Positions 13,550-25,217 of a stretch of DNA of 64,000 nt are shown here, in pieces. A program made the translations under genes and the position numbers. Origin of the DNA: Stichopus chloronotus (Eukaryota; Echinodermata; Holothuroidea; Aspidochirotida; Stichopodidae); the NCBI GenBank assembly GCA_021234535.1, contig CM037848.1:16075444-16139443 (forward strand), read 5' to 3'. The notes under the pieces are model-generated. The model was not told where the DNA came from. It saw only the letters and a program-made list of their open reading frames with translations, and searched no databases. How positions within the stretch are numbered: the stretch's first letter is position 1; every line of letters begins with the position of its first letter.

Positions 13550-13640
13550 TGTATTAGAATTGTGAGTTTGGATGACCTCAATGTTCAGTGTGCATGTTTT
13601 TATAATAGGACCATTACAACAGAAACGGTAGTTTGCATAG
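13550..13640. repeat. Dispersed repeat family C, copy 2
   Basis: See the partner at 12405-12495. The block ends at a run of 13 C residues (13644-13656). Confidence 0.4.
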
Positions 13641-13769
13641 TAACCCCCCCCCCCCCTCCTCCCTTCAATGTATGCATAGACTTGCAAAGACTTAAAAACT
13701 AAAATATAGGCCTATGGTATAAGCAAAGATATCTGAAGTAGTTTTTCTCAATATCAAGTGAGAGTATCA

Positions 13770-14195
13770 GTTGTGTGACAGCTAGGTCATACTGGGTAGA
13801 GTTCTTGGTGGTCAGAGTGTCTGTCTTGCACTCTTTGAGTCCCTAGATCAAATTCAGGCAGAACTACGTGGGAAATTTCTGGGGATTCGAATTTGGCTTG
13901 CTCAGTAAAGCTGTTTACAGTGGTACTGAGGGGGTTATTTGGGTTCTTATTGTCCGATTTAGGTATTGTCCACTTCAGGTTGCTCAGTACAGCTGATGGG
14001 CTGCTGAGCTGGGCAGGTTTTCCACCCCCTCCCAGCCTTTGGGAAGGTGGCTAAAGACTGGGGGGATACACTCTCATCCATTGGATGGAGACATTAAATG
14101 GTGATCTGGGGGCAAGTTTGGATTTACATTAGCAATTGTCTGGTTTCACCCCTGCCTTGTTATACTCTGGACACTATAACCATAAAGAATAGGTA
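13770..14195 (+). mobile_element. tRNA-derived SINE-like element
   Basis: The 5' part (13780-13860) resembles a decayed tRNA. A TGGTGGTCAGAGTG segment sits where an A box would be, and AGATCAAATTC at 13845-13855 stands for the B box (consensus GGTTCRANNCC). It is followed by a GC-richer body with a CTCAGTA...GCTG motif occurring twice (about 13899 and 13983). Near the end comes GGATGGAGACATTAAATGG, a motif common at the 3' part of animal SINEs. No target-site duplication or clear tail was found. The Pol III boxes are too decayed to suggest activity. Confidence 0.5.
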
Positions 14196-15017
14196 AATCT
14201 CGCTGGTGTTCATCCACGATCACCATGGTTTGGGGTCCTTGATGATCCTGTGTGTTTCCTGATCCTCAAACTCTCAAATTCAAATTTTATGACTCTATGT
14301 TCCCTTTACAGCAGTAGTAAAAAACATGTACACTAATACCAGTACAAACATTTCGCTGTTGGTTTGACATTGGTTTTAAGATGACATCCATGTCAGTACA
14401 TCATCCACTGTTTCGCCGTTTGCGAAGCCGCTCAACATCGGATGGACGTCACCACAGACCGCCATGTGACATCATTTGAACCAAAACGTTTGTCTCGTTC
14501 AGACGTCAGCAAAGGACGGGAATACTTTTGGACCTTTGTTTGATGTCATTTTTCAGAGGCAGTGAGGACATTCTCTAGATGCTACATTGATCGGACTTGC
14601 TTCTAATTGCTACCTGACCTCAGTCCGCCGGATCAAACCAAGAACCGACATCCAACTGATGGTTAAATGTTTACATGGATGTGTTACAATTACTTCCCTA
14701 GTTGTCATCCTGTCCATTTTCCTGCCATTTCTCTTTATGCACGGCCCTCTATACTGAGAATGGAAATACTCAGAGGCTTGTCTGAACCGTAAACATCTGT
14801 GACTCCTTGAACTGCAACAAAATATACAGTGGCCATATAGCATTAATTCAAGAGCAATTTAGTAATATTGGTTTTCAACTTCATCAGATATGGCGTAAAA
14901 ATAATGTAATCACGGCATGTACTCCTTCACCTCATATAAAAGGATGCATAAGGAAGCAGATTAGGGTAGATGCAAACGAGTGCAAAAAACTTGACTGCTA
15001 GACCAAAAGGTTTTAAA

Positions 15018-15153
15018 TTGCGGAAGGAAGAGGGCCAGATACACACACACACAATTGCTAGATGCTAGACCGTAGTCAACATTTTAATGGATATAGGTTA
15101 TGTGAGATGAATACATCGCTAGTTAATTCCCAAACCAAGAAGTGTTAGGGATT
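15018..15153 (+). repeat. Dispersed repeat family B, copy 2
   Basis: Second copy of the block at 10024-10168 in the same orientation. It has GGAAGGAAGAGGGCCAGATA, then ATAGGTTATGTGAGATGA, and ends with TTAATTCCCAAACCA followed by TAGGGATT. Divergence is moderate. Confidence 0.65.
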
Positions 15154-17045
15154 TCAACTTTAATTGATGAGGCCATGTTGGAAACTTTCCAAGATATTTA
15201 TACTGTGAGTCATATGCTGTAGCTGTCCAAAGTGTAGGTTTTCTCACTGTTTTTAGACTTTTGAAATCGCATTAGAAGGTTCCGTATTTATTACGTTGGA
15301 TGAATGAGCCAATTAGTTGTATTTAAAACATTACATACACTTCATTGGCACATTTATCCTTCTTGGAGTCATTTGATTTATTGTTGCTCAATTAACTATT
15401 ATATCATTGGTTAAATTAAACAGCAACTCATAATTTTTCATTGATGACTGATTGTATAAAATGTTTGCCTGCAAATTGCTTAATCCCAAGCTCTATTTGT
15501 TTTCATATAGTCTAGGCCATTTTCCTCATTATCTAGGTCAATCCAATACCATTTTCCTGTCATGTTTTGATATATTTTGCTAGTTCCTCAATTAACGTCC
15601 GTTTACAAAAGTAAACAGTGATATGTTTTGACCTAAAGCGAAGCTGAAACCAGAAAAGAAAAAACCTTCTGGATCTATTTATTCTTTTCATGATGTAAAC
15701 CTATTATGAATTCTATTTCTTTTCATTATCTTTTTGTACTTCTGTCATTCCTTTGTTCAGTATGGCATGAGTCATATTGTCAACAAAGGCCCAAGGGCTA
15801 CCAATCTCTTGTAAGTTTGTAGGATAAATATACTCAGCAGACGCAGGGCTGACATGTATGCACTTCAGCACCATTTGTCAGGGACAAAACACTGTAACAA
15901 TAGTGCCACAAAGTCATTTAATGTGTAAATAGAGTACCATAAAATGGGGGGGGGGGAGATTGAGGGGTTTAAATCAATTAAATGTAGGCTAAAAGCCATC
16001 TAATTGGAATCCTGCAACCAAAGAACAGTTAGAGGCAGGTTGTATGCCAGGAGAGAGCAGGGAGCAGATAGTAGCTACCTCTTGTGCGATGTCTCTTTAA
16101 TGGTAGACCTTCGTCATGTTTTGTTATCAACGTTTCTTTATCATCAGCCTGTTCACATTAACTAGGAAGATGTCAAATAAGGTAAACATCATCATAGAGT
16201 GACAGTAGTTGTTGATTTTGTTCAAACAGAAGAGAATTTAAAAGTAAACTCAAGTGAAAACAAATGCTGATTTTACTCGATAAAGTCTCAACACTTGACA
16301 GTCATTGGGGTGCACTTTGAAACATCGGTGGGTCTGCAACTTCGTCCAGTCTGCATGTAAATTATAAAACTTTTAACTGTGAAGGTACAGCAAGACCTCT
16401 GATTAAAGTAAAAGACAAATGTTGGAGAATTAATCTCACATATAAGCAGGAAATTTGACTTTGATGGCAAAAGGGCCCATGCAGTGTGGAAATCAAGTGT
16501 GAAAGCTGAGTCTTCATTACCTTCATTATTATGTTACAGCTGAATTTGGGCAGTGCCTCAGTATAGAAAAAAAACCTTACAGTACATTATCAGCAAATAT
16601 ACTTTCTTATTTTGTAGATTACTAAAATTTGACTCCCATCAAAATTTCTTAACCTCGTTCCAGGAAATTTGGCAATGTGACACTGTGTGGTCACATGTTT
16701 TTTCACTTCATGAAGGGACCAGGTAGTAAAATACTGTGCGGGTACCGTGGTAACTCATGAAAACGTTAAGTTTCAAGTTTATTTTCTGCTTTCCACACAC
16801 AGTTTAGTACATAATAATTAAAAAATATCATATATGGAAGTACAAAGAATATATATCAATATATATATATATATATCAAATAAACAGTACAGAAGATGGA
16901 ACCAGAGGAACCAGAAATAAGTTAAAACTTTTCTGGTCTGGTCCCTTAAAAACACAAACGGAACAAAAACAATAATCAGACAAAGTGTTCAGAAAGAAAG
17001 AAAGAACGAATCCAGTAAAAAAAAGAGTAAGGAAAGCTGCATCAT

Positions 17046-17400
17046 TAGCTAAGTACATTTACTGTTCAGAAGAAAATATTTTAACCTGCGTTTGAATACA
17101 TTAAGTGAGGGAGAACTTTTGATGTCAGGGCTAAGAGAATTCCAAAAATAAACACCTGTGCTTCATATTTGAGAAGAGTTACGTGTTGTTCTGGAGTAAG
17201 GATGATGTAGAAATTCTTTCGTACGAGTGTTGTAAGTGTGATAGCTTGTGTTGTATGTGTAAAAGTCGTCGAAAGCTGAGGGAAGAAGTGAATGGTGAAA
17301 TTTGTAAAGAAAAATGCCTAGCTGATACTTATACAAATTGTACAATGTGAGTGTTTTTAATTCGAAAACAACATTAAAAATGTTTAATAATTTTACTTAA
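17046..17400 (-). mobile_element. 3' end of a non-LTR retrotransposon reverse-transcriptase ORF (degraded)
   Basis: Minus-strand reading from about 17398 down gives a frame with ELKTLTLYNLYKYQLGIFLY, then PSAFDDFY, then YNTRTKEFLHHPYSRTTRNS. One in-frame TGA follows, then STGVYFWNSLSPDIKSSPSL and VFKRRLKYFLL. This is the typical carboxy-terminal end of LINE (CR1/L2/Jockey-like) ORF2 proteins: a YNTR motif, a G-x-x-(F/L)WNSLP-type motif, and FK-x-x-LK-x-x-LL at the end. It is 5'-truncated, with an in-frame stop just above 17398, and it carries a premature stop, so it is a dead-on-arrival copy. An AT microsatellite at 16855-16880 may mark its 3' end. Confidence 0.75.
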
Positions 17401-19135
17401 AGGAAGTCACTGATTTCTTATAAATTCAAAGTTAAGGTGATATCAGAGGGAGGCCAAGAATGTCAAACTGTGTCAAATGATAGAACTGAGTCCATATCTC
17501 CTCAGTAAAGATAAAACATAAAAACAAACCGTATGTTAACTGCTAATTTTTTGTCATTAGGTGTCATATTCCTCTGTTAAAATGCTTGGCATTCATATCT
17601 TCCTACAATCACATTAAAAACAGTGAATGTTTGTGACGGCCTAAGGTTTATATTTTTCGTTGGTCCGATCGTAGCTTCGTAGCTTGATGTGATCAAAATC
17701 TAGAATCTCATATTTGCTGTGTTTGATCATATATCTCCATGATTTGATCCTCATCTATCCAGGGAGAGAGGGTTTGAAATATCTTACTGCCCATAAATTA
17801 TTTCTCAAGTAGGAACAAGTGTCGTAATAAGTTGTATGTGTTAAATGTTTGTGCATCATTTTTGCGCCGTAATTCTCTTGATTCCACCTCCATATTTTCA
17901 TTTTGTTTCATCATCAAGTTTAGAAAAAGTGCAGGCTGCTGTATTGATGTTCCCTTTTGTAGTCTAGTCTGAAGGAAAATGTTGGGATAATAACGAAAAA
18001 ATTGAACATTCTCTGTTCTGTAAATTCATACTCTTAGGGGGTAATTAAACACCAGACATACTATTCCCTTTGTACTTTAGATTTTATATCTCAGATGTTA
18101 CTATAATTAGCTTTCACCACAGCTTGACAGGATGCAGAAAATCAATGTATTCGACCAAACGAAGATTGATTTTCAAATCTGTAGCACCTCTTAATGGTTG
18201 ACATTTTCACATTAGCAAACATTAAGATACTTTGTTAAGTCGACTGCGCTCTGCGGCTCGGATGCGACGTATCTCTGTGTTTGAATGGTTCATTAATTAC
18301 CTTGATCAAATGGAACAGTCCCTTGCAGCCGATGAAATGAAACTGTCCCAGCTATAGCTTCAGCATCATCTTGTAGTCAAGAATGTGATTCATTGGCAGA
18401 GTCTACATTGGAAAGAAAAAGCCGTATTGCCTTTAACCGGTGAAAGAGATGGCAATGAAAAGATATCGCTGGTATTCAATCATGATTTAATTCTGTCTCA
18501 ACTTTCTCACTATCCTCTCCTATAATATTGTAATTTTGATCTGGTTCCCTTCATAGTTTTATGTCCTATTTGATTTAAGGGTATACTCGGTGCTGTTCTA
18601 TGACCGCGACGCATTTTCAAGTGCACTTTTAATCATTCCATGCTTTCCTTCTTTTTTTTTTTTCGAAATCTGGATGACATGCAGGTAGTCTTTATGTAGA
18701 CAATTCAAGAGGGTGTATCTAGGATTTAATTTTGTCCTTTGAACTTCGTTTCTTTCCCCAAACTGGAGATTTTGCCACATTTGTCTTATGAGTTACAAAG
18801 AGAGGCGTCAATTAATCTTCACAATGTACATAATGCCATTAGTCGGCAGCTGAGACTTTGCACTGAACTGACACATATTGTTTTTATAGCATCGGTTATG
18901 ACAATGCTGGGCAGTATTACATGCTTCTTAAATGTTTTAGAAAAATTGCTTTGACCCAAATTGTAGTCCTGTGTTGACATTGTAACATGTATCCATGGCG
19001 ATGAATTATACCACTATCAAAAATTAATAAATTAACACTGCTCTGTGCTTTAAATCCCTACATTTTGGTACTTATGAATGTGACATGACAGTTTTATTTA
19101 ATATGTCATTCTTTTACTTTTCTTTATTCTTTCAG

Positions 19136-19199
19136 GGAGAAGTTAAATTCAGCGAGGCTGCAGAAAGAACTTGCAGAATCCAAGACAGAATCTGCAATG
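19136..19199 (+). CDS. NCKAP5: NCKAP5-like exon: start of conserved N-terminal coiled coil
   Basis: A 64-nt exon. The acceptor is a T-rich tract ending TTCTTTCAG at 19126-19135; the donor is GTAATT at 19200. The first base completes a codon begun in the previous exon (phase 2), then 21 codons follow, including EKLNSARLQKELAESKTESA, ending at a codon boundary. The family equivalent in vertebrates is (R)EKLAVARLQREVAQ...AM, with the same split Arg codon and the same terminal Met. It is amphipathic and charged, consistent with the beginning of the family's coiled coil. No in-frame start is expected here. The preceding exon, which should encode the LTQLEEQ-type block, was not located. Confidence 0.88.
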
Positions 19200-20019
19200 G
19201 TAATTATGATCTCCTGGTCATATAACCTGATGAGAAAAATGTTACTTTCCAGTTTGCAATAGCAGAAAGTTTTACAAGTGGTAGCTTAGATGTGGTTATG
19301 TCAATGTTTGTTTCTTATCATGATGGAGAACCTGACAATATTACAAGACTGGTGCTTTGAAGCTGTTGTATTGTGAGAATTTATTCATTTATTTTATGTC
19401 ACCTTAATAATTACTATCAGTTTCATTTCTAGTCATGTGACTTTGATTAGAACTTGGTCACTAGGAGTGTTCGCGTCTGATCTAAAATTTTGTCCCAGTC
19501 AGCCACTGCTCTATTGGGTACAGCGGTGATACTGTAGTCTGGAACTGGGGATCATTTTCATAACTGGGTCCTGACATTGGCAGTCAGTAACCCGGTGCAA
19601 ACACAGTCTGAGCAGTAAAGTGCTGTATAATTCAAAGCTGGTTTTTTTTTCTCTCCAGATTGTAAGTTTGACATAAAAAATTTTTCAGTTATATAATGAG
19701 CTGACAGGCTAATTCAAAATTTTCCTACTGTAAGTACATAACCTACAGAACCAGGGTAAATAAATCTCATATGGAGGCTTAATACGAAAGCATACAGCAG
19801 TGTGCTCTCTTCGTGTTTGAAGATACGGCATTTACTGTGAATTCGTTATAGAGTCTGCATCAGTTGCCTCTGAGAAATAGGTTAGGTTTGTAAATGACTT
19901 CAACAATACAAAGTGTTCTTGATTATTTCATATGGAAAGAGCAATATCAGTGACTCACGGTGATAAGCTTCTGTAGTTCCAGGAGGATGTATTATTAAGT
20001 GTAATGCCACTAGAATAAA

Positions 20020-20490
20020 ATGTTAAGGAACAGAGCAAGGCTTTCAACAGAGATAATGCATTGTACTGCATGCTTTGAGAAAATTGGTAAATGTTAAAGC
20101 TGAGCAAGGGCTTTGAACAGGGGCAATGTATCATGCATGTATTCAGATGGAGTGAAAGCAAGTAAATATTAGAACAGGGTCTGGGAACAGGCATAATGTA
20201 TAATAGATGCCTTGAGATAATACTGGTAATAGACTGGAACAGGGATAATGCCTTATAGATGCCTTGAGGAGGAATAAAATCTGGTAAGTGTTGAAAAGCA
20301 GCTTCCAGGGGAGTCTAAGAAATATAGGCATCAAAGATACCTAGATGGAGTAAGGCCTGTAAACCAGCAAATAAGGCACTTTGGAATGTCACAGGTAATG
20401 CACCATGTGGGATGTCTTAAGGAATTAAAATAAAATCTGGATCATGTAAAAGACTCAGAGATGGAAACAAAGATAATGCATCATAGATAC
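20020..20490 (+). repeat. Degenerate tandem repeat, units about 60-70 bp
   Basis: Recurring blocks such as GAACAGGG(A/G)(T/C)AATG, ATAGATGCCTTGAG and TGGTAA(A/G)TGTT appear about every 60-70 bp (for example near 20110, 20185 and 20235). They decay towards 20490. Boundaries and copy number are approximate. Confidence 0.55.
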
Positions 20491-20554
20491 CTTTAAAATA
20501 AGATTACAGCAAAAATATGGTAAATATATTGACCTTTTTCATAGCATCTAATAC

Positions 20555-21104
20555 TTAAGGTCATCTGAAATGGAAATGACATTTTGGACTATTGGGTGTA
20601 TTAATCATTGAAAATGTTGGAAATAGCCACAAAGTCCATCAAAATTCATCAAATATTGACAGTTTTACAGGCAAATTCCTGTCTCACACCTGTATCATAA
20701 ATAAACATTGACTTAGTATGCAAATCTGTGACATCTAGAGATGGACTCCTATGATACAGTATATCTTAAGATAATCCTCCTTTGTTTACCTTCAAGGGCA
20801 GTTGAGAATTTTACATTCTCAGAGGGTTTTATCTTGGAAACATGCAATTTCAAATTCAAAAATATTGATATCACTGTTACCAGTGTGAAACCCAGTAATT
20901 AAGAGACAATATATAAAGAGTTAACAAAAGAAATACAGACACTTGGCAGCACTCTACGTCATCTAGTTCCATTTTCATTACACTTTGGAAAGTCACATCT
21001 CAGAAAAGGTAAAAGGTATAAACACAATTCCAATGGATTTTCATTCAGGGTTTCACTCTGCAATGTCTGAATGAAGCCAGCTCTTTTCTAGATGCATGCC
21101 GTAC
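20555..21104 (+). repeat. Interspersed repeat family A, copy 2
   Basis: Collinear with 7573-8120. It runs CTTAAGGTCATCTGAAATGG at the start, GACATCTAGAGATGGACTCC, GAGGGTTTTATCTTGGAAAC, ACTTTGGAAAGTCACATCTC and GGTTTCACTCTGCAATGTCT, then GCTCTTTTCTAGATGCATGC at the end. Confidence 0.8.
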
Positions 21105-22146
21105 AACATGAACAGTAGATTTCTAGAAAGCATCAGTGTGTGTTGTCTTTTAATATAAATGTGTTTAAGTAATCAGTATTCGTGAGTGGATTTGGGAAAT
21201 CAGCATTATGATACCACATGGAGTAAGAAAATTTTATTTAAATTGCAAAGTATAGTATGAGACCTTTAGTATGTGGTAGTGCGTATATCAACTGCAGGCT
21301 GATACTGCATGTAGCATAAGAACAATTCAACCATCATGTATTTCAAGTTTGTACTTTTATATATGGTTAGGAGAGAGCTTAGGATGCATGCAATATAAGT
21401 GAAACATCTGTTATCACAATGTTCTTACATGTAGATATATTGTATTTTATAAGCCCAGATGGTTGTTCTCACTTGACACTGTTAAAATATTGATGATATG
21501 ACAAAGTATTCAATTAATTTTATATTCTGAAGTCTACAACAACTTTAAAACTCCCTCGGTACTAATAAAATACAAATTTGAAAGATGCTCTCATGAGATT
21601 CATTTCAGTTAATTACATCTATGCAAGGTTTTAATAATCAACTTTTTTCTTTTTCTTTTACTTGTGTGTGCATGCATTCATTCCATTTAATTGATTGTTG
21701 TGTGAAAGCAAGATTACAATACCTTCTTTAGAGATGCCTGCAAAGAATGCAAGTAATTTTTCATCATAGTTAGTGAACATTGAGTAATAAAGGTTTTCAT
21801 GGATCTAATTGCAAGACAAACGTATTATCAACTAATTGTAAATATCTCAAGTTTATGTTACATGTTAGGTATGGTTAGCTGGATATGTGAATGTTGTCCA
21901 ATTCAAGGAACCATGTAGACTACGTACCAAATCATTGAATAATGAAACTGGAAACCGGATCTCATTTTACTCTACGAAATGATTAAGTGCCACATAAAAC
22001 ACAGTTTATGGGAAGCATCACTGTTCTGACTGTCCTCTCACATGTGAACCCGCAGCTTTTGAATGTTAGATTGCTAACAGTTTACCAGTTGCCCAATGTG
22101 TGTCATTACATGACTTTGTTAATATTACTTTGTTCCATCCTTTCAG

Positions 22147-22323
22147 AAAGAGACGCTTGCCCAAGCTCTGGTCAAACAAGAGCAGGATCAGAGACTGAGG
22201 ACGGAGCAAAGATTGACAAATGTTTTGACAGAGAATGAAGCATTTAAAGCGCAGTTGGCCCATCTTAGAAGTAATATGACTGTGACAGAGAAGGCTGATG
22301 AAGAGACACAAGAGAAGCTGCAG
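22147..22323 (+). CDS. NCKAP5: NCKAP5-like exon: coiled coil
   Basis: A 177-nt exon of exactly 59 codons, phase 0-0. It starts after TTTCAG and ends CTGCAG before the donor GTGATT (22324). It begins KETLAQALVKQEQDQRLRTE and ends ...DEETQEKLQ. The vertebrate counterpart is an exon of very similar length with the pattern HEKLIHELEEERHLRLQSEKRL, ending in LLQ at the same place, so both exon ends agree with the family. It is strongly charged with heptad-like Leu spacing, as expected for a parallel coiled coil. The donor is weak (GTGATT instead of GTAAGT) and is followed within 14 bp by a large GAT satellite. Retention would continue the frame through a Met/Val-rich tail to a stop at about 22525. 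Confidence 0.88.
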
Positions 22324-22336
22324 GTGATTAAAAAGG

Positions 22337-22733
22337 AGATGATGATAAAGATGATGATGAGGATGAAGATGATGCCTGAGATGGTTGAGATGATGGTACT
22401 GTCTATGATGATGGCCATGACAACAATGATGAACATGATGAGCACACCAGTGATGAGTGAGGTGGTGGTGATGATGATTTGTATGATGGCCACAGCTATG
22501 GTGATGACCATGGTGATGTCAGTATGATGCCTTAGATGGTTGTGATGGTGATGATAGCAGTGATGGTGGCAGAACAGTGATTATGGATTTGGTGATGATG
22601 GTGATGATGATAATGATGGTAGTGGTGTTGATGGTGATGATGATGGAGGTGTTGATGATGATGAAGTTGGTGATGGTTATGGTGATGATGATGAGAATGA
22701 TGATGAAGATGGCGGTGGTGATGATGATGACAG

Positions 22734-22804
<71 letters not shown>

Positions 22805-22950
22805 GTTGTGATGATGATTGTTGTGATGGTGATGATAATGATGATGATACAATGAGAATGATGGTGATCATGATAATTATTACGGTCATGATGATGAAAA
22901 TGGTGATGATGGAGATAATTATAGTGACAGGCAGAGATGTTAGTGATGAT
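22337..22950 (+). repeat. GAT/GTG trinucleotide satellite, about 600 bp
   Basis: Imperfect GAT/GGT triplets fill this block, with a pure run of 23 GAT triplets at 22735-22803. Because the motif lacks stops in several frames, it generates spurious poly-Met, poly-His and poly-Ser ORFs on both strands. These are not genes. It begins 14 bp downstream of the splice donor at 22324. Confidence 0.95.
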
Positions 22951-25145
22951 GATAACAATTGGTGGTAATTTGCAGATCTGTCAGGCAGGTGTCCAAGCTT
23001 TCATTTAATCTAGTTTGCAAACATTTCATCCAATGCATTCCTGTCAATAAAATTGTCTCTTCACGAGTACTGTAATTGTGACTCTGAGAAAATTCTTGAT
23101 GAAAACATTGAAAGGGAAACAATTTAGGCACCTCAAAAGCTTGTTCTGTATTTAACAGTAGTTTATTTTTCTGATGAATATCCCTGAGGCACTACTTTGT
23201 CACAACACACCTGTTTGATTTGAATTTCTGATTGCAGTCGAATGTGCCGTCAGCTATTCCTCTGTGTGCACCTCACAGATTCATTCATATCTTTAAGAAA
23301 CATTTTGCATTTTATCCAACAGATGTGAATTATGGACAGCATACAGCTGTCACCTGTGTTAGGTTCTCACCCAGACAGATTAAAGGAATAATACATGGCT
23401 GCTTCCATCCATGTTGATCTTACTCGTTGTGTCCCAAGAGGATTTAGCTCCCAGTACTCCAGACATCCATTTTTGACATGGTCGCCTCTCCAAAACTGTC
23501 CGGCTTGATATGATATGTAGCGCCAGTGGTAAATTAATTTCACCTGTGCTGTGACTGGTGCTGATAAAATCCTCTAGTTTGTGAGTCCAAGTATCGAGTG
23601 TCAATCCCTCGATTTACGGCAAATGCAAGAAACTGACTATTTAGTAAAGTCTTTCAGATCGCATGAATACTTTCATTTCAATTGTCCAATGCTGTGCCTC
23701 TCTCGTAAAAGTGAAGCTGGATTTTCTTCCTTGTCTATGCTTCGTATGTGTCAAAACCCGGTTTGATATTGTTTTAAGACTTCGGGACCGCCTAAGGGTT
23801 CGACGGAATGATTGGTCTCCAGGAATTTTTTTGCTCATGATTTTGTCTCTTTGGCTTTCCTTGGTGTTTGATAGAAGTTAGGGCAATGACCTGAGTAACA
23901 TGCAAGTTATACAGTCGCCTCTGAACATCGAGGGCTCCAACAAGGGTAATAATGCCAAACAGGCTCGGCTACATGCATTGCTGTTATAGCTTAGGTGAGG
24001 GATATCGTATGTTGGGTGACTGCAGCTTCACTGGTCCAATTAGAACTGGAACAGGTTATGAGAAAACAAATCTTTGAGATGGTGTTGTTCTTCTTAAATC
24101 TTTGAAGTGTTTAAGTGTTTGAGGTGTTTAAAGTTTAAAGGATTTTACTCTTAGTTTCACAATGATTGATTAATTAATCAATGACGACTGGACAAGAAAC
24201 CATCGAACTACTTACGCCGTATTAGACTACTTTCATAACCTGTGCAGAAATGCACAGATTCTTGCCTTGCAGCCCTAAACACCCTTTTGAAATATTCAAA
24301 GGTTTTCTATCAGGAGGTTGAAGACTGGATTTAACAACCTACGTAGTATCCATGTTTTTAACCATGTCATCGTAGTATTCCATATCTGGATAATCTGGTA
24401 ACTGCACCAAACTTCAAAAAGGATTTGATATATGCCTGATCCTTTCCCTGTTTCCATTATCTGTAGTTTAGTACAGATACTGGCTATGTTGGACATTTTC
24501 CCTGGGCCTATGTTGGACACTTACCCTGGGCCATATGTATCTGTTAGCTACTATCATACCTCAGATGGACCACCTTGGCAGTCCCTGTAGAATATGACGT
24601 CTCCTACACAGCCTGCAACATTTTGTCCAGTGAAACTGTTCTCTCTAAAACAAATTTTGTTGAAATTTTAGGAAAAAAAAGGAATGCCATTGAGATCTCC
24701 AGTGGTTGCTGATGCTTTAATTCTTATAGAGGATAAGTCCCTGAATCTCCTTTTTTTTTTTTTCGTGCTTTTCTCTCTGCTTTGAGGACAGGTGATGGAG
24801 GTTAATCCATCTTTAAGTCATGCTGTCGGATATTTTCGTGTGAATGTGGCTGAAGTAATATAAGTAGTTTCATTTGAAATCCTGGTCAGTAATGCAGGAT
24901 TTGTTGCCATCGTCTTGGAGACTGGGCTACACTTTGAACAAGCTTGAAAACTCATCACTTTCATGCTTTCAAATCTTGTGTGCCTGTTGTAAGTGACTTG
25001 TAAGTGACTCTGTAGTAGGGTAGACATTTTCAGCGTGCAATTTTCACTCACCAGGGAGATTTACGGACATTCTATGAACATAATAACAAATGGTATCAAG
25101 AAAATGTCTTTATCGTTCACTTCTTTCTGTTTCCTGTTTTTCCAG
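22951..25145 (+). other. Remainder of intron after the GAT satellite
   Basis: Apart from the flanking satellite I see no recognisable element. A tandem duplication of about 27 bp is visible around 24483-24533 (GTTGGACATTTTCCCTGGGC versus GTTGGACACTTACCCTGGGC). The stretch 23240-23620 is somewhat GC-richer and open in several frames, but has no exon-like splice context. Confidence 0.5.
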
Positions 25146-25217
25146 AATGGGCCTGTCATGAATGAAGCTGGACCAAATAATAACGGAGAGGTAGAACCCA
25201 GAGTGGTAGACGAGAAG
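25146..25217 (+). CDS. NCKAP5: NCKAP5-like exon: linker between coiled coils (probable)
   Basis: A 72-nt exon of 24 codons, phase 0-0. A strong pyrimidine-rich acceptor (TTTCCTGTTTTTCCAG) precedes it and donor GTAGAT follows. The peptide starts NGPVMNEAGPNNNGEVEPRV and ends VDEK. It is acidic and Gly/Asn-rich, fitting the poorly conserved linker that separates the two coiled-coil blocks in the family. Support comes from splice signals, open phase-0 frame and position only; there is no sequence match. Its inclusion may be alternative, since skipping it leaves the frame intact. Confidence 0.55.

Larger units (their letters stand above)
1..19135. other. 5' flank or 5' intron of the NCKAP5-like gene, no coding exon recognised
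   Basis: No exon could be supported in this 19 kb stretch. The exon at 19136 starts in the middle of a codon, so at least one earlier coding exon must exist, either here unrecognised or before base 1. I looked for the family's N-terminal block (a YIEHLL-type segment ending in LW plus a split Arg codon before a GT donor) and did not find it. The stretch holds TE remnants at 1236-1760, 13770-14195 and 17046-17400, a minisatellite at 5730-6157, dispersed repeats at 1753-1820, 7573-8120, 10024-10168, 12405-12495, 13333-13398, 13550-13640 and 15018-15153, and a GAT microsatellite at 9696-9731. I see nothing specific in 1-1235, 1861-5700, 6200-7570, 8121-9690, 10330-12400 and 15160-16750. Confidence 0.6.
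19200..22146 (+). other. Intron between first and second recognised exons
   Basis: No coding sequence was seen. It contains a degenerate tandem repeat (20020-20490) and a copy of interspersed family A (20555-21104). The remainder looks unique. The donor GTAATT is fair, and the acceptor at 22141-22146 is TTTCAG. Confidence 0.7.

Noticed and set aside
12304..13687. Two related minus-strand frames (YYSNYRWC and YYANYRFC) as paralogous genes
   Set aside because: The resemblance is confined to about 90 bp of DNA and extends through frame changes, so a short dispersed repeat is the simpler explanation.
22532..22958. Poly-His, poly-Met and poly-Ser open frames on both strands
   Set aside because: They are translations of the GAT satellite, which has few stops in several frames; no gene is needed to explain them.
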